A DNA stretch of 9,484 nt, taken from assembly GCA_013816445.1 (NCBI GenBank), contig JACDEK010000027.1:1-9484 (forward strand). Direction: 5' to 3'. Position numbers and translations under genes: made by a program. Positions 1 through 7,718 of the stretch are shown here, one piece after another. The DNA comes from Candidatus Saccharimonadota bacterium. GTDB lineage: Bacteria; Patescibacteriota; Saccharimonadia; CAILAD01; BJGX01. Numbering within the stretch: the stretch's first letter is position 1; the number at the start of each line of letters is the position of its first letter. The notes beneath the pieces were generated by a model. That model did no database searches and had not been told where the DNA came from. It was given only the letters and a program-made list of their open reading frames with translations.

Positions 1-1
1 C

Positions 2-748
2 CTACCAATGGTGGCTATTGTAGGTACCAGACGCCCAACCGAATACGGCAGACAAATGACCTATAAGCTAGCCTCAGACTTAACCAGAGCAGGTATATGT
101 CTTGTGAGTGGGCTTGCATATGGCATAGATGCAGTAGCGCATCAAGCAGCAATAGAATCTGGCGGTAGAGTAGTGGCAGTACTGGGTACACCACTAGATA
201 CTATCTACCCGGCGGCAAACAGAAACCTGGCTAAATCAATTCTCAAAAATGGCGGGGCAATACTTAGCGAGTATGCAGTAGGTACCAATACTCAGCGGTT
301 TAACTTTCCGGCCCGTAACCGCATTATTGCTGGGCTTAGCCTGGCAGTCATAGTTACCGAGGCCGATGCCAGCAGTGGTAGTCTTATTACTGCCAATTTT
401 GCCACAGTAGAAAACCGCATGGTTATGGCTGTGCCAGGTAACCTCACTAGTCCCCGCAGTGCAGGGCCAAATAGTCTCATTAAGCTTGGTGCAAAACTCA
501 TTACTGATGCTACCGATGTACTTGCTGAGCTTGAGCTCAAAAGCTCAGTATTACAAACCAAAAAAGTTGCTCCTGCAAGTAAAGAAGAGGCGATAGTAGT
601 TGACCTCATAGAAGCCGGAAACAACAGTACTCATCTAATGATAGAAAATAGTGATTTTGACGCGCCTCGGCTAGCACACGTTCTGAGCTTAATGGAGATA
701 ACTGGCAAGATTCGTAATCTTGGTGCCGGGCAATGGATGGTGCGATAG
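2..748 (+). CDS. dprA: DNA processing protein DprA, 5'-truncated by window edge
   Basis: DprA binds incoming single-stranded DNA in the cytoplasm during natural transformation and loads RecA on it. The reading frame is open to the left edge (codons Leu-Pro precede the first ATG at 8), so that ATG is internal and the N-terminal domain is missing. Counting from this Met, the Rossmann-fold core shows GTRRPTEYG (6-14), SGLAYGIDAVAH (34-45), FPARNRIIAGLS (100-111), the EADASSGSLITA block (118-129) and AVPGN (141-145), all hallmarks of the family. Residues about 192-246 form the usual C-terminal winged-helix domain, ending GQWMVR. About 248 residues are visible; full family members are typically near 290-370. 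No terminator is seen in the 39 bases to the next gene, so the two are probably co-transcribed. The identification is secure; only the true start lies outside the window. Confidence 0.96.
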   Translation, partial: LPMVAIVGTRRPTEYGRQMTYKLASDLTRAGICLVSGLAYGIDAVAHQAAIESGGRVVAVLGTPLDTIYPAANRNLAKSILKNGGAILSEYAVGTNTQRFNFPARNRIIAGLSLAVIVTEADASSGSLITANFATVENRMVMAVPGNLTSPRSAGPNSLIKLGAKLITDATDVLAELELKSSVLQTKKVAPASKEEAIVVDLIEAGNNSTHLMIENSDFDAPRLAHVLSLMEITGKIRNLGAGQWMVR

Positions 749-787
749 CCTTTACAATACAGTATAAATGTAGTAATCTTTATAGCT

Positions 788-1201
788 ATGAAAACACCAA
801 AATTATTTGTTGCGTACCGCCATACTGGCGAAGAACCAGAATTTCTCGACAAGCAAATGAACGCTGTTCGGAAGGGACTTAAAAAAGCGGGTATCGAATT
901 TCATTGTACCTATTTTGAAGAAGACGAGTTTCAAGACCGTAAAATGGGTGCTCGCGAAATAATGGAACATGCATTTAGTGTTTTAGACAAATGTAGCTGT
1001 TTATTAGTTATCCTAAGTTCTGAAGAGAAGAGCGAAGGTATGCTTATGGAGATTGGCTACTGCTTTGCTAGACAAATACCTATTGTCGTGGCCCAAAGCA
1101 GTGAAGTTAGCAGAACCTACGTCCCACAGATGGCCCGGACAGTAATTAGCTGGCAAACCTATGCTGAACTCGAGTCTGGACTCGAAGGTCTTACACTTTA
1201 A
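788..1201 (+). CDS. Nucleoside 2-deoxyribosyltransferase-like protein
   Basis: A 137-residue single-domain protein resembling the nucleoside 2-deoxyribosyltransferase family, which swaps or hydrolyses bases on (deoxy)nucleosides or nucleotides in the cytoplasm. Visible signatures are an N-terminal strand plus loop, LFVAYRHTGE (6-15), an FEEDEF segment (43-48), a helix ending in DKCSCLLVILSSEEKSEG (67-84), and MEIGY (87-91), where Glu88 sits where the catalytic glutamate of the family is expected. The substrate cannot be read from sequence; related folds also hydrolyse NAD or other nucleotides. The ATG at 788 is the only sensible start, because the domain begins immediately after it, although no Shine-Dalgarno sequence precedes it. 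It lies between dprA and topA, with no convincing promoter of its own (an isolated TATAAA at 763-768 lacks a -35), so read-through from dprA is likely. Its stop codon is built into an intrinsic terminator. Confidence 0.8.
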   Translation: MKTPKLFVAYRHTGEEPEFLDKQMNAVRKGLKKAGIEFHCTYFEEDEFQDRKMGAREIMEHAFSVLDKCSCLLVILSSEEKSEGMLMEIGYCFARQIPIVVAQSSEVSRTYVPQMARTVISWQTYAELESGLEGLTL

Positions 1202-1230
1202 CCTCATCATAACAATGGGGTTTTTATTTT
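1200..1230 (+). terminator. Intrinsic terminator after the deoxyribosyltransferase-like gene
   Basis: The left arm AACCTCAT (1200-1207) pairs with ATGGGGTT (1215-1222), giving 8 base pairs including one G·U, across a 7-base loop, followed by a T-rich tail to 1230. The left arm starts within the TAA stop codon, so translation and the hairpin are tightly coupled. It probably ends the dprA-containing transcript and separates it from topA. Confidence 0.8.
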
Positions 1231-1235
1231 ATTAT

Positions 1236-1265
1236 TTGACAAAACTAAGCCGACTCATATATAGT
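1236..1265 (+). promoter_or_regulatory. Sigma70-type promoter for topA
   Basis: A perfect -35 hexamer TTGACA (1236-1241) is followed either by TATATA (1258-1263, 16-base spacer) or by TATAGT (1260-1265, 18-base spacer). Transcription would start near 1270, giving a leader of about 55 bases before the topA ATG. It lies just downstream of the preceding terminator and is the only good candidate upstream of topA. The promoter is inferred from sequence only. Confidence 0.75.
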
Positions 1266-1313
1266 CTGGAACTTATGCGCCCAAAATTTGCATTAATTAT
1301 TAATAACCGTTAG

Positions 1314-1327
1314 CATATTCGAATATG
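1314..1327. repeat. 14-bp perfect palindrome containing the topA start codon
   Basis: CATATTCGAATATG is its own reverse complement and ends in the ATG of topA. It occupies the position where a Shine-Dalgarno sequence would be, and none is present. It could be an operator or an RNA element near the start codon, but a palindrome of this length is expected by chance roughly once per one to two such windows. Confidence 0.6.
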
Positions 1328-3694
1328 GCAAAAAACTTACTTATAGTAGAGTCACCTGCAAAAGCAAAGACAATAGAGAAATATCTTGGTAGTGACTACC
1401 AGGTACTTTCAAGTTACGGACATATTCGTGATTTACCCAAAAGTGGTATGGCGATTGATATTGAGCACAAGTTTGAGCCAAACTACGTTATTAGTGATGA
1501 TAAAACAAAGACTGTTAATGCCCTAAAAAAAGCCGCCAAAGACAAAACAGTTTGGCTAGCAACTGATGAAGACCGTGAAGGAGAAGCAATTAGCTGGCAT
1601 TTGTGCGAAGCTCTCAAACTAGACCCAAAAACTACCAAACGTATTGTGTTTCACGAAATCACCGAGGGCGCTATAAAAGCCGCTGTCGCAAACCCGCGCA
1701 CAATTGATCTAAATCTCGTCAATGCCCAACAAGCTCGTCGAGTACTGGATAGGCTAGTGGGCTACGAGCTTAGCCCAGTAATCTGGAAAAAAATACGACC
1801 CGGCCTATCAGCTGGGCGCGTACAATCTGTTGCGGTACGGATAATTGTAGAGCGAGAACGCGAGATTGAGGCTTTTGAGTCAAAGGCTAGTCACAAAGTA
1901 ACTGCACAGTTTCATGGCGATAATAAAGAACTATTCGATGCCGAACTGAGCACTAAGCTCAAAGATGAAGCTGAAGTAGAGAAATTTTTACAAAGCCTCA
2001 TTACTGTTAGCTACACGGTACATGCTATTGTACAAAAACCTGGTAAACGTAGCCCTGGAGCACCATTTACTACCTCAACACTACAACAAGCTGCTTCAAG
2101 CAAACTTGGCTATAGCGTGCGTCAAACTATGGTTTTGGCTCAAAAACTCTATGAGGCCGGCTCTATTACATATATGCGAACTGATTCAGTTAACCTGTCT
2201 GCCACCGCAATAGCCCAGGCCAGTAAAATTATTACTACACAGTATGGTGATAAATATCTCAAAACACGAGCCTTCAAAACCAAAGCAGGTGCGCAAGAAG
2301 CCCATGAAGCAATTAGACCAACCGACTTCAATAAAGACTCTGCCGGCAGTGATGGCCAACAAGAACGCTTATATAAACTCATTCATTCACGAGCACTTGC
2401 GAGTCAGATGGCTGATGCAGAAGTCTTAAAAACAGAATTCACCATAGCTATTTCAGATAACTCCAGCCAACATTTCGTCTCTAAGGGTGAGGTAGTAACT
2501 TTTGATGGTTTCTTAAAAGCTTGGGGTAGAAATGGTGAAGATAAGCTACTACCTCCACTTACGGAAGGTGAAAAATTAAATCTTGCTGAAGTTTCGGCAA
2601 AACCTGTCTATGAGAAGCCACCAGCAAGATACACCGAAGCAAGCCTGGTTAAAAAACTTGAAGCTGAAGGTATTGGCCGGCCATCTACCTATGCGCCAAC
2701 GATATCTACTATTCAGAGTAGAGAATACGTAGAAAAGGCCTACAAAGATGGTGAACAGCGTGATATTACAGTATTTACCCTCAAAGACAACAAAGTTAGT
2801 AAGACGGTGGAGCAAGAAAATTTTGGTGAAATTAAGAACAAGCTTATTCCTACTGATACCGGCAAGATTGTAACCGACTTCTTGGTTAAATACTTTCAAG
2901 AAGTAGTAGATTACGGCTTTACTGCTGATGTAGAAGCAGAATTTGATAAAATTGCTGACGGTAAAGAAGAGTGGAACAGAATGATCGCCGACTTTTACGA
3001 GCCTTTTCATAAGCTAGTTTTGGCATCTGATGACATTAGTCGACAAGAGGCAAATCAAGGTCGTGCTCTTGGTACAGACCCTAAAAGTGGAAAGCCGGTT
3101 ATTGCTCGAATGGGCCGGTATGGCGCTATGATTCAGATAGGGCAAGCTGAAGATGATGAAAAGCCACAGTTTGCACCAATGCCAACAGGTAAACAGCTTG
3201 ATAACGTCACTCTTGAAGAAGCTCTTGAAATGTTTAAACTACCTCGCACACTTGGAGAAACTGAAGATGGACAAGAAATAATCACTAATCTTGGTCGTTT
3301 TGGTCCCTACGTAAAATTTGGCTCAACCTTTGTTTCTATTAAGAAAGAAGATCCTTTCACTATTACTTTAGCAACAGCTCTTGAATTTATTGCTGAAAAG
3401 ATTAAAGCTGACAAAGAAAAACATATTCAAACCTTTGAAAAAGAGGGTATACAAATATTAAATGGTCGTTATGGCCCCTATGTAACAGATGGTAAGACTA
3501 ATGCGAAAATAGCCAAAGACGTTGATCCAAAGAAATTATCTCTTGAAGATGCTCAGAAACTATTACTAGAACGCAGTAAAAACCCAAAAGGTAATAGGTT
3601 TGCCAAGGGCAATAAGAAGCCTACTAAGAAAAAGACCACGAAAAAGCCTGTAAAAAACCTACCGAATAGCGTTGACCTTAACTCAGTAAAGTGA
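1325..3694 (+). CDS. topA: DNA topoisomerase I (type IA)
   Basis: TopA relaxes negatively supercoiled DNA by a Mg-dependent single-strand break and passage through a 5'-phosphotyrosine intermediate. The Toprim domain carries IVESPAKAK (7-15, acidic Glu9) and DEDREGEA (81-88, the DxDxE metal-binding triad). The catalytic tyrosine is Tyr283 in ITYMRTDS (281-288), with Arg285 after it. AHEAIRPT (326-333) and EGIGRPSTYA (448-457) complete the core. After about residue 580 there are three repeats of the type seen at topoisomerase C-termini (GRYGAMIQIG 598-607, GRFGPYVKFG 657-666, GRYGPYVTDG 714-723) instead of cysteine zinc fingers; the only cysteine I see is Cys94. A Lys-rich tail follows (about 755-789). 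At 789 residues the length is normal. The ATG at 1325 is chosen because the first Toprim strand starts directly after it. The gene has its own promoter and ends in TGA. Confidence 0.98.
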   Translation: MAKNLLIVESPAKAKTIEKYLGSDYQVLSSYGHIRDLPKSGMAIDIEHKFEPNYVISDDKTKTVNALKKAAKDKTVWLATDEDREGEAISWHLCEALKLDPKTTKRIVFHEITEGAIKAAVANPRTIDLNLVNAQQARRVLDRLVGYELSPVIWKKIRPGLSAGRVQSVAVRIIVEREREIEAFESKASHKVTAQFHGDNKELFDAELSTKLKDEAEVEKFLQSLITVSYTVHAIVQKPGKRSPGAPFTTSTLQQAASSKLGYSVRQTMVLAQKLYEAGSITYMRTDSVNLSATAIAQASKIITTQYGDKYLKTRAFKTKAGAQEAHEAIRPTDFNKDSAGSDGQQERLYKLIHSRALASQMADAEVLKTEFTIAISDNSSQHFVSKGEVVTFDGFLKAWGRNGEDKLLPPLTEGEKLNLAEVSAKPVYEKPPARYTEASLVKKLEAEGIGRPSTYAPTISTIQSREYVEKAYKDGEQRDITVFTLKDNKVSKTVEQENFGEIKNKLIPTDTGKIVTDFLVKYFQEVVDYGFTADVEAEFDKIADGKEEWNRMIADFYEPFHKLVLASDDISRQEANQGRALGTDPKSGKPVIARMGRYGAMIQIGQAEDDEKPQFAPMPTGKQLDNVTLEEALEMFKLPRTLGETEDGQEIITNLGRFGPYVKFGSTFVSIKKEDPFTITLATALEFIAEKIKADKEKHIQTFEKEGIQILNGRYGPYVTDGKTNAKIAKDVDPKKLSLEDAQKLLLERSKNPKGNRFAKGNKKPTKKKTTKKPVKNLPNSVDLNSVK

Positions 3695-3700
3695 TATAAT
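3672..3700 (+). promoter_or_regulatory. Near-consensus extended -10 promoter overlapping the topA stop
   Basis: TTGACC (3672-3677), a 17-base spacer and a perfect TATAAT (3695-3700). The TG of an extended -10 (TGnTATAAT) is supplied by the topA stop codon TGA (3692-3694). Transcription would start near 3707 and drive the downstream sigma4/HARE-like gene. This is the strongest promoter match in the window. Confidence 0.88.
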
Positions 3701-3711
3701 TTAGCTAAGTT

Positions 3712-3749
3712 TGACTGCCGACCAGAGTGGCGCAACAGTCATTTTATTT
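3712..3749 (+). terminator. Hairpin with T-rich tail between topA and the sigma4-like gene
   Basis: TGACTG (3712-3717) pairs with CAGTCA (3736-3741). Inside, CCA/TGG (3722-3724 with 3728-3730) can close a GAG loop across an internal loop. ATTTTATTTG-like sequence follows. It may be the topA terminator, but it lies downstream of the promoter at 3672-3700, within the first bases of the next gene's transcript, so it could also act as a leader attenuator or a 5' stabilising stem. The stem is short and has an internal loop, so termination efficiency is uncertain. Confidence 0.5.
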
Positions 3750-3795
3750 GAAATTTCTACAAGAATTGAAAAAATAACAAAGGAATTCTACTGGT

Positions 3796-4875
3796 ATGAC
3801 AACAAAAAAAACAGCTATAGATAAAAAAGTACTTGATTCACTTATAAGTGATAGCCTTGACCTTCTTAAAAAAGATCGCGATCGAGAAATTCTGTTGCGA
3901 CGCTATGGCGTTACAACCGGAAAAACCCAAACTTTAGAAGAAATTGGTAAAAATCTTGGTATTACCCGTGAACGTGTTCGACAAATAGAAAAAGCTGCAA
4001 TTACTAAAATTCGTCAGCAGTTCAATCATGATCATGACCTGAATGATATTTTAGTTGCTATTACTGACAAAAAGGGTGGTATTATTGGTTTTGCATCTCT
4101 TGTCACAGAAGTTGATCTTGATGGTAAATTGCAACCTCACTTAAGCTTTCTTATTAAATTAAACCCACACTTCACTTATCTAGATCGTAATGATCGTCAC
4201 ACTGACCTGGTTTTCTTAAGTGAAAGCTATAAAGAAGATGGTGTGCGTAAGCTACATGAACAACTTATCACTCTAGCAACAGATCAAGGCAAGCCTGTGC
4301 GTTTTGATAAGCTTATGAAAAACATTAATGGAACACATTCTCAAGAAGCCTTGCAAGAACTAGCTCTGGCTAGTACTCAGCTCGCAAATCTTGATAGTCT
4401 CTGGGGATTAAGCATATGGCCAGAAGTAAACCCTAAAAGCATTCGAGACAAAATCTATCTTGTTCTGAAAAAAGGTGGTCGTCCAATGCACTTTACAGAG
4501 ATTTCAACAAAAATTACTGAGCTACCCGCTAACCCAAAGAAGGTTACGACTCAAGCTGTCCATAACGAACTCATCAAAGACGGACGATTTGTATTAATTG
4601 GTCGCGGAATCTACGCTCTTGGCGAATGGGGCTATCAAGCTGGCACTGTGGCTGATATTATAGAAGAGATACTGCGTGAAACCTCTCCAATGAGTAAAGA
4701 AGACATTATCACAAAAGTATTAGCTCGTAGACAGGTTAAAACCACAACCATAACACTTAATTTACAAGAAAAACCACAGTTTGAACGAACATCACGTGGT
4801 ACTTATAAGATCAAGGCTGATTACGTACCAGCTCAACGTACCCGTCGTGGTGGGCGTACAAAAAAGAATGCATAA
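3796..4875 (+). CDS. Sigma70 region 4-like / HARE-HTH DNA-binding protein
   Basis: Residues 21-75 match sigma70 region 4: a DRDREILLRRYG helix (27-38), then TLEEIGKNLGITRERVRQIE (46-65), the classic -35-recognition helix-turn-helix. No sigma region 2 or 3 exists, so it cannot melt a -10 element as a normal sigma would. Residues about 80-210 form an unrecognised middle domain. Residues about 214-280 (from SIRDKIYLVLKKGGRPMHF to GIYALGEWGY) look like a HARE-HTH winged helix, the domain also found in the RNA polymerase delta subunit. About 284-340 may be a second winged helix, followed by a basic Arg/Lys tail. It is probably a transcription regulator or RNA polymerase-associated factor; the precise role is unknown. 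The ATG at 3796 is supported by AAAGGA at 3779-3784, 11 bases upstream. It has its own strong promoter and may be co-transcribed with the next gene 58 bases on. Confidence 0.82.
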   Translation: MTTKKTAIDKKVLDSLISDSLDLLKKDRDREILLRRYGVTTGKTQTLEEIGKNLGITRERVRQIEKAAITKIRQQFNHDHDLNDILVAITDKKGGIIGFASLVTEVDLDGKLQPHLSFLIKLNPHFTYLDRNDRHTDLVFLSESYKEDGVRKLHEQLITLATDQGKPVRFDKLMKNINGTHSQEALQELALASTQLANLDSLWGLSIWPEVNPKSIRDKIYLVLKKGGRPMHFTEISTKITELPANPKKVTTQAVHNELIKDGRFVLIGRGIYALGEWGYQAGTVADIIEEILRETSPMSKEDIITKVLARRQVKTTTITLNLQEKPQFERTSRGTYKIKADYVPAQRTRRGGRTKKNA

Positions 4876-4933
4876 GTAATTATTTCTTAATTCACGTCGT
4901 TTTTTAAGGTTTTTGCCGTCACAATAAGCACCT

Positions 4934-7651
4934 ATGGATACACTATTCTCACTCATTTCTACAACACTCACTATAATAGGTACTGTATTATTTCAGTTTT
5001 GGGGCTGGACTCTAATTGCTGCATACCTAGGCTATTTGATTTGGAAAAATAACCAAAAAGTGAGCTACATTGAAAGTACCGAACACGTACTCGTACATAT
5101 TATTGTGCCAAAAGACAATGAAAAAAAAGAACTTTCAGCCGAACAAATGTTTGCAAGTCTTCATGGCATTTTGCGTTCAACTGCCGAGCTCACTAAAGAA
5201 GGAATTATTCAAGATCATATTAGTTTTGAAATAGTGTCAGCCGGGCAAATTATTCACTTTTACGTCTGGACCCCAACGCACCTAAAAGATTTTATTACTA
5301 GCCAGATATATGCACAGTATCCAACCGTGCAGATCTCTCGGATGGAAAATGACTACACCCAAAAAGATCTGGGAGGTAGAGAAACTTACTCAAGTGAAAT
5401 TACCCTAACAAAAGATGAAATATTTCCAATTCGCACCTTTCAAAGTTTTGAAGTTGATCCACTTGCAGGCTTAACAACTGTTCTTGCTTCACTAACTGGA
5501 ACCGAGGAATTATGGATACAATTTTTAATGGAACCTGTTGATGATAGCTGGCACACCAAAAGCTTGCGTTACATTGATGAAGTCGTAAATGGAAAAAGAT
5601 CTAGTGCATTTGACAATATTGGTTCAAAAGCCCTAAACGCACCTATTGCATTTGCTCGAGCTCTCAGTGCACCACCAAGTGCTGAGGTTAGTAACAGTAA
5701 GCCCGAGAAAAAAGATATCACACCCGGGCAAACCACAATCAATGCGGCGATCGAAACCAAAGCTCAAAAACTTGGTTTTGCCACAAAAATACGGGTGGTG
5801 TATGTTGGAGATACAGAAGCTAGTGCAAAACAACGTATGCAAGCTCTTGTTGGTGGTTTTAAACAGTTCAATACAATTAACCTGAATGGTTTTACTAGCA
5901 CTGGCTTAAAAACTGGTGAAGCAGGCCTTGATGAATATCGGGCTCGACTCTTTAAAGATGCTGGATATGTGCTTAATATTGAAGAAATAGCTAGTCTATA
6001 CCACTTACCCCATACAAGTGTCGAAACACCGGGAGTAGCATACACCAACACAAAGCTTGGTGAACCACCACCCAACTTACCAACCATAGCCAACACACCC
6101 ACTGAAGAAATTAGCCTATTCGGTGTTACAACCTTTAGACAAGCTAACATTAAGTTTGGTATCAAGCGCGAAGACCGTAAAAGACACCTATACATTATTG
6201 GTAAATCTGGTGCAGGTAAATCATTTTTACTTAACCTATTAACATTATCTGATGTTTATGGTAATCAAGGTTTTGCAGTCGTAGACCCTCACGGTGATTA
6301 TGCCCAAGATATATTGAAATTCATTCCTGAATCACGCCTTAAAGATGTGGTGTACTTTAACCCTGCCGATAAAGAGTTTCCTGTAGCTTTTAACCCAATG
6401 GAAGTTCATGACGAAAACCGTCGTAATAATGTAGCCTCTGAAATAGTTGGGGTACTGAAGAAAATGTTTGCCGACAGCTGGGGACCCCGCCTTGAGCATA
6501 TCTTGCGTTTTACACTACTAGCTCTATTGGAGACACCCGATACCACCTTACTTGGAATAACTCGCATGCTGAGTGATAAAAAATATCGCAATGAAATTAT
6601 TGCCAATATTACTGACCCGGTCGTTAAAGCCTTTTGGGTAAATGAATTTGCGAGCTGGAATGATAAATTTGCTTCTGAAGCAGTCGCACCAGTACTTAAT
6701 AAAGTTGGAGCTTTTACTGCCAACCCACTTGTGCGTAACCTTATTGGTCAACCAAAGAGCTCATTCAATATTCGCGAAATTATGGATGAAGGTAAGATAC
6801 TGATTGTTAACCTCAGTCTTGGTAAGATCAATGAAGATAATGCCGGAATTTTGGGTGCACTTATGATTACAAAAATTCAGCTTGAAGCTATGACCCGTGC
6901 TGATATATTAAATGTTGATGACAGAAAACCTTTCTACTTATACGTCGATGAGTTTCAAAACTTTGCAACAGAAAGCTTTGCTACTATTCTTTCTGAAGCC
7001 CGTAAGTATGGCCTGTACCTAACAATGGCTAATCAATACGTTGCTCAAATGCCTGAGGAAGTCAGTAACGCGGTATTTGGTAACGTTGGTAGTATGGTAA
7101 CTTTTCGGGTAGGCGCTGATGATGCTAGTTACTTATCAAAGTACTTTGAGCCTGTTTTTGAGCCATTAGATCTGGTTAATCTAGATAAACAAAATGTCTA
7201 TGTCAGTATGAGTATAGAAGGCCAAACCAGTATGCCTTTTTCAGCCAAAACACTCTTTATGCCTCAGCCACCAAATGATATTACTACACAGATCATTGAA
7301 CACTCTCAGAAGCTGTATGGTACGCCAAGAGCAGAGGTAGAAGTAGAAATTAGTAAGTGGGCACTTGGTGACGAAGAAGGGGAGAGTAAGGCTCCAGAAG
7401 GTTCTCAGGCAAATGAGAAAATCGCTGATACTGCGCAAAGTCTCCCAAGCTTACAAGTGAGTGGGGCAGAGCCAAAGAAATATAGTGAAATGGTACATAA
7501 ACCAAATAATGCGAGCCACAGTAATTCTAGTAACCGCCCTAATCACACAAACAATAAGAACAGCCATAAAGGTGATGGTGACAACAAATTTGCTGCCAGT
7601 AAACCCTACTACCCTCCTAAAAAAGATTCTACTCAAAAACCGAACAAGTAA
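4934..7651 (+). CDS. Membrane-anchored TraG/VirD4-like (HerA/FtsK superfamily) ATPase
   Basis: A 905-residue protein resembling coupling or secretion ATPases. Residues about 4-37 are strongly hydrophobic, giving one long or two close membrane helices, so the ATPase should sit on the inner face of the membrane. Residues about 45-400 are an accessory region with no motif I recognise. The ATPase domain has Walker A GKSGAGKS (423-430), VVDPHGDYA (449-457), Walker B FYLYVDEFQNF (667-677, Asp672-Glu673), SEARKYGLYLTMANQY (687-702) and GNVGSMVTFRVGADDA (716-731), the pattern of TraG/TraD C-terminal domains. After about 810 the tail is low-complexity, rich in Asn, Ser, Lys and His, and probably disordered. 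In type IV secretion such proteins feed DNA or protein to a channel; no relaxase, VirB4 or channel gene is in view, so the substrate is unknown. No Shine-Dalgarno precedes the ATG; I see no clear promoter in the 58-base gap, which suggests read-through from the sigma4-like gene. Confidence 0.85.
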   Translation: MDTLFSLISTTLTIIGTVLFQFWGWTLIAAYLGYLIWKNNQKVSYIESTEHVLVHIIVPKDNEKKELSAEQMFASLHGILRSTAELTKEGIIQDHISFEIVSAGQIIHFYVWTPTHLKDFITSQIYAQYPTVQISRMENDYTQKDLGGRETYSSEITLTKDEIFPIRTFQSFEVDPLAGLTTVLASLTGTEELWIQFLMEPVDDSWHTKSLRYIDEVVNGKRSSAFDNIGSKALNAPIAFARALSAPPSAEVSNSKPEKKDITPGQTTINAAIETKAQKLGFATKIRVVYVGDTEASAKQRMQALVGGFKQFNTINLNGFTSTGLKTGEAGLDEYRARLFKDAGYVLNIEEIASLYHLPHTSVETPGVAYTNTKLGEPPPNLPTIANTPTEEISLFGVTTFRQANIKFGIKREDRKRHLYIIGKSGAGKSFLLNLLTLSDVYGNQGFAVVDPHGDYAQDILKFIPESRLKDVVYFNPADKEFPVAFNPMEVHDENRRNNVASEIVGVLKKMFADSWGPRLEHILRFTLLALLETPDTTLLGITRMLSDKKYRNEIIANITDPVVKAFWVNEFASWNDKFASEAVAPVLNKVGAFTANPLVRNLIGQPKSSFNIREIMDEGKILIVNLSLGKINEDNAGILGALMITKIQLEAMTRADILNVDDRKPFYLYVDEFQNFATESFATILSEARKYGLYLTMANQYVAQMPEEVSNAVFGNVGSMVTFRVGADDASYLSKYFEPVFEPLDLVNLDKQNVYVSMSIEGQTSMPFSAKTLFMPQPPNDITTQIIEHSQKLYGTPRAEVEVEISKWALGDEEGESKAPEGSQANEKIADTAQSLPSLQVSGAEPKKYSEMVHKPNNASHSNSSNRPNHTNNKNSHKGDGDNKFAASKPYYPPKKDSTQKPNK

Positions 7652-7671
7652 AATTACTCTATACACTACTA

Positions 7672-7680
7672 TGCTATAAC
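7672..7680 (+). promoter_or_regulatory. Extended -10 promoter candidate for the small membrane gene
   Basis: TGCTATAAC is an extended -10 element (TGn plus a TATAAT-like hexamer). There is no good -35 at 16-18 bases upstream, which extended -10 promoters can tolerate. Transcription would start near 7687, about 30 bases before the ATG at 7719, just after the ATPase stop. Confidence 0.5.
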
Positions 7681-7718
7681 AGCTCTGATTTGCTCGTTTC
7701 TACTGCTTAGGAGTTGAA

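Noticed and set aside
2576..3010. Long minus-strand open frame inside topA
   Set aside because: It is antisense to conserved topoisomerase motifs and encodes no recognisable domain; it is a shadow of the real frame.
3717..3745. String resembling the D-arm of a Leu/Ser tRNA
   Set aside because: No anticodon arm, T-arm or acceptor pairing follows; the downstream sequence is A-rich leader. It is better explained as the leader hairpin.
4876..4933. Promoter or terminator between the sigma4-like gene and the ATPase gene
   Set aside because: No hexamer pair with acceptable spacing and no stable hairpin before the T-rich stretch near 4900-4916.
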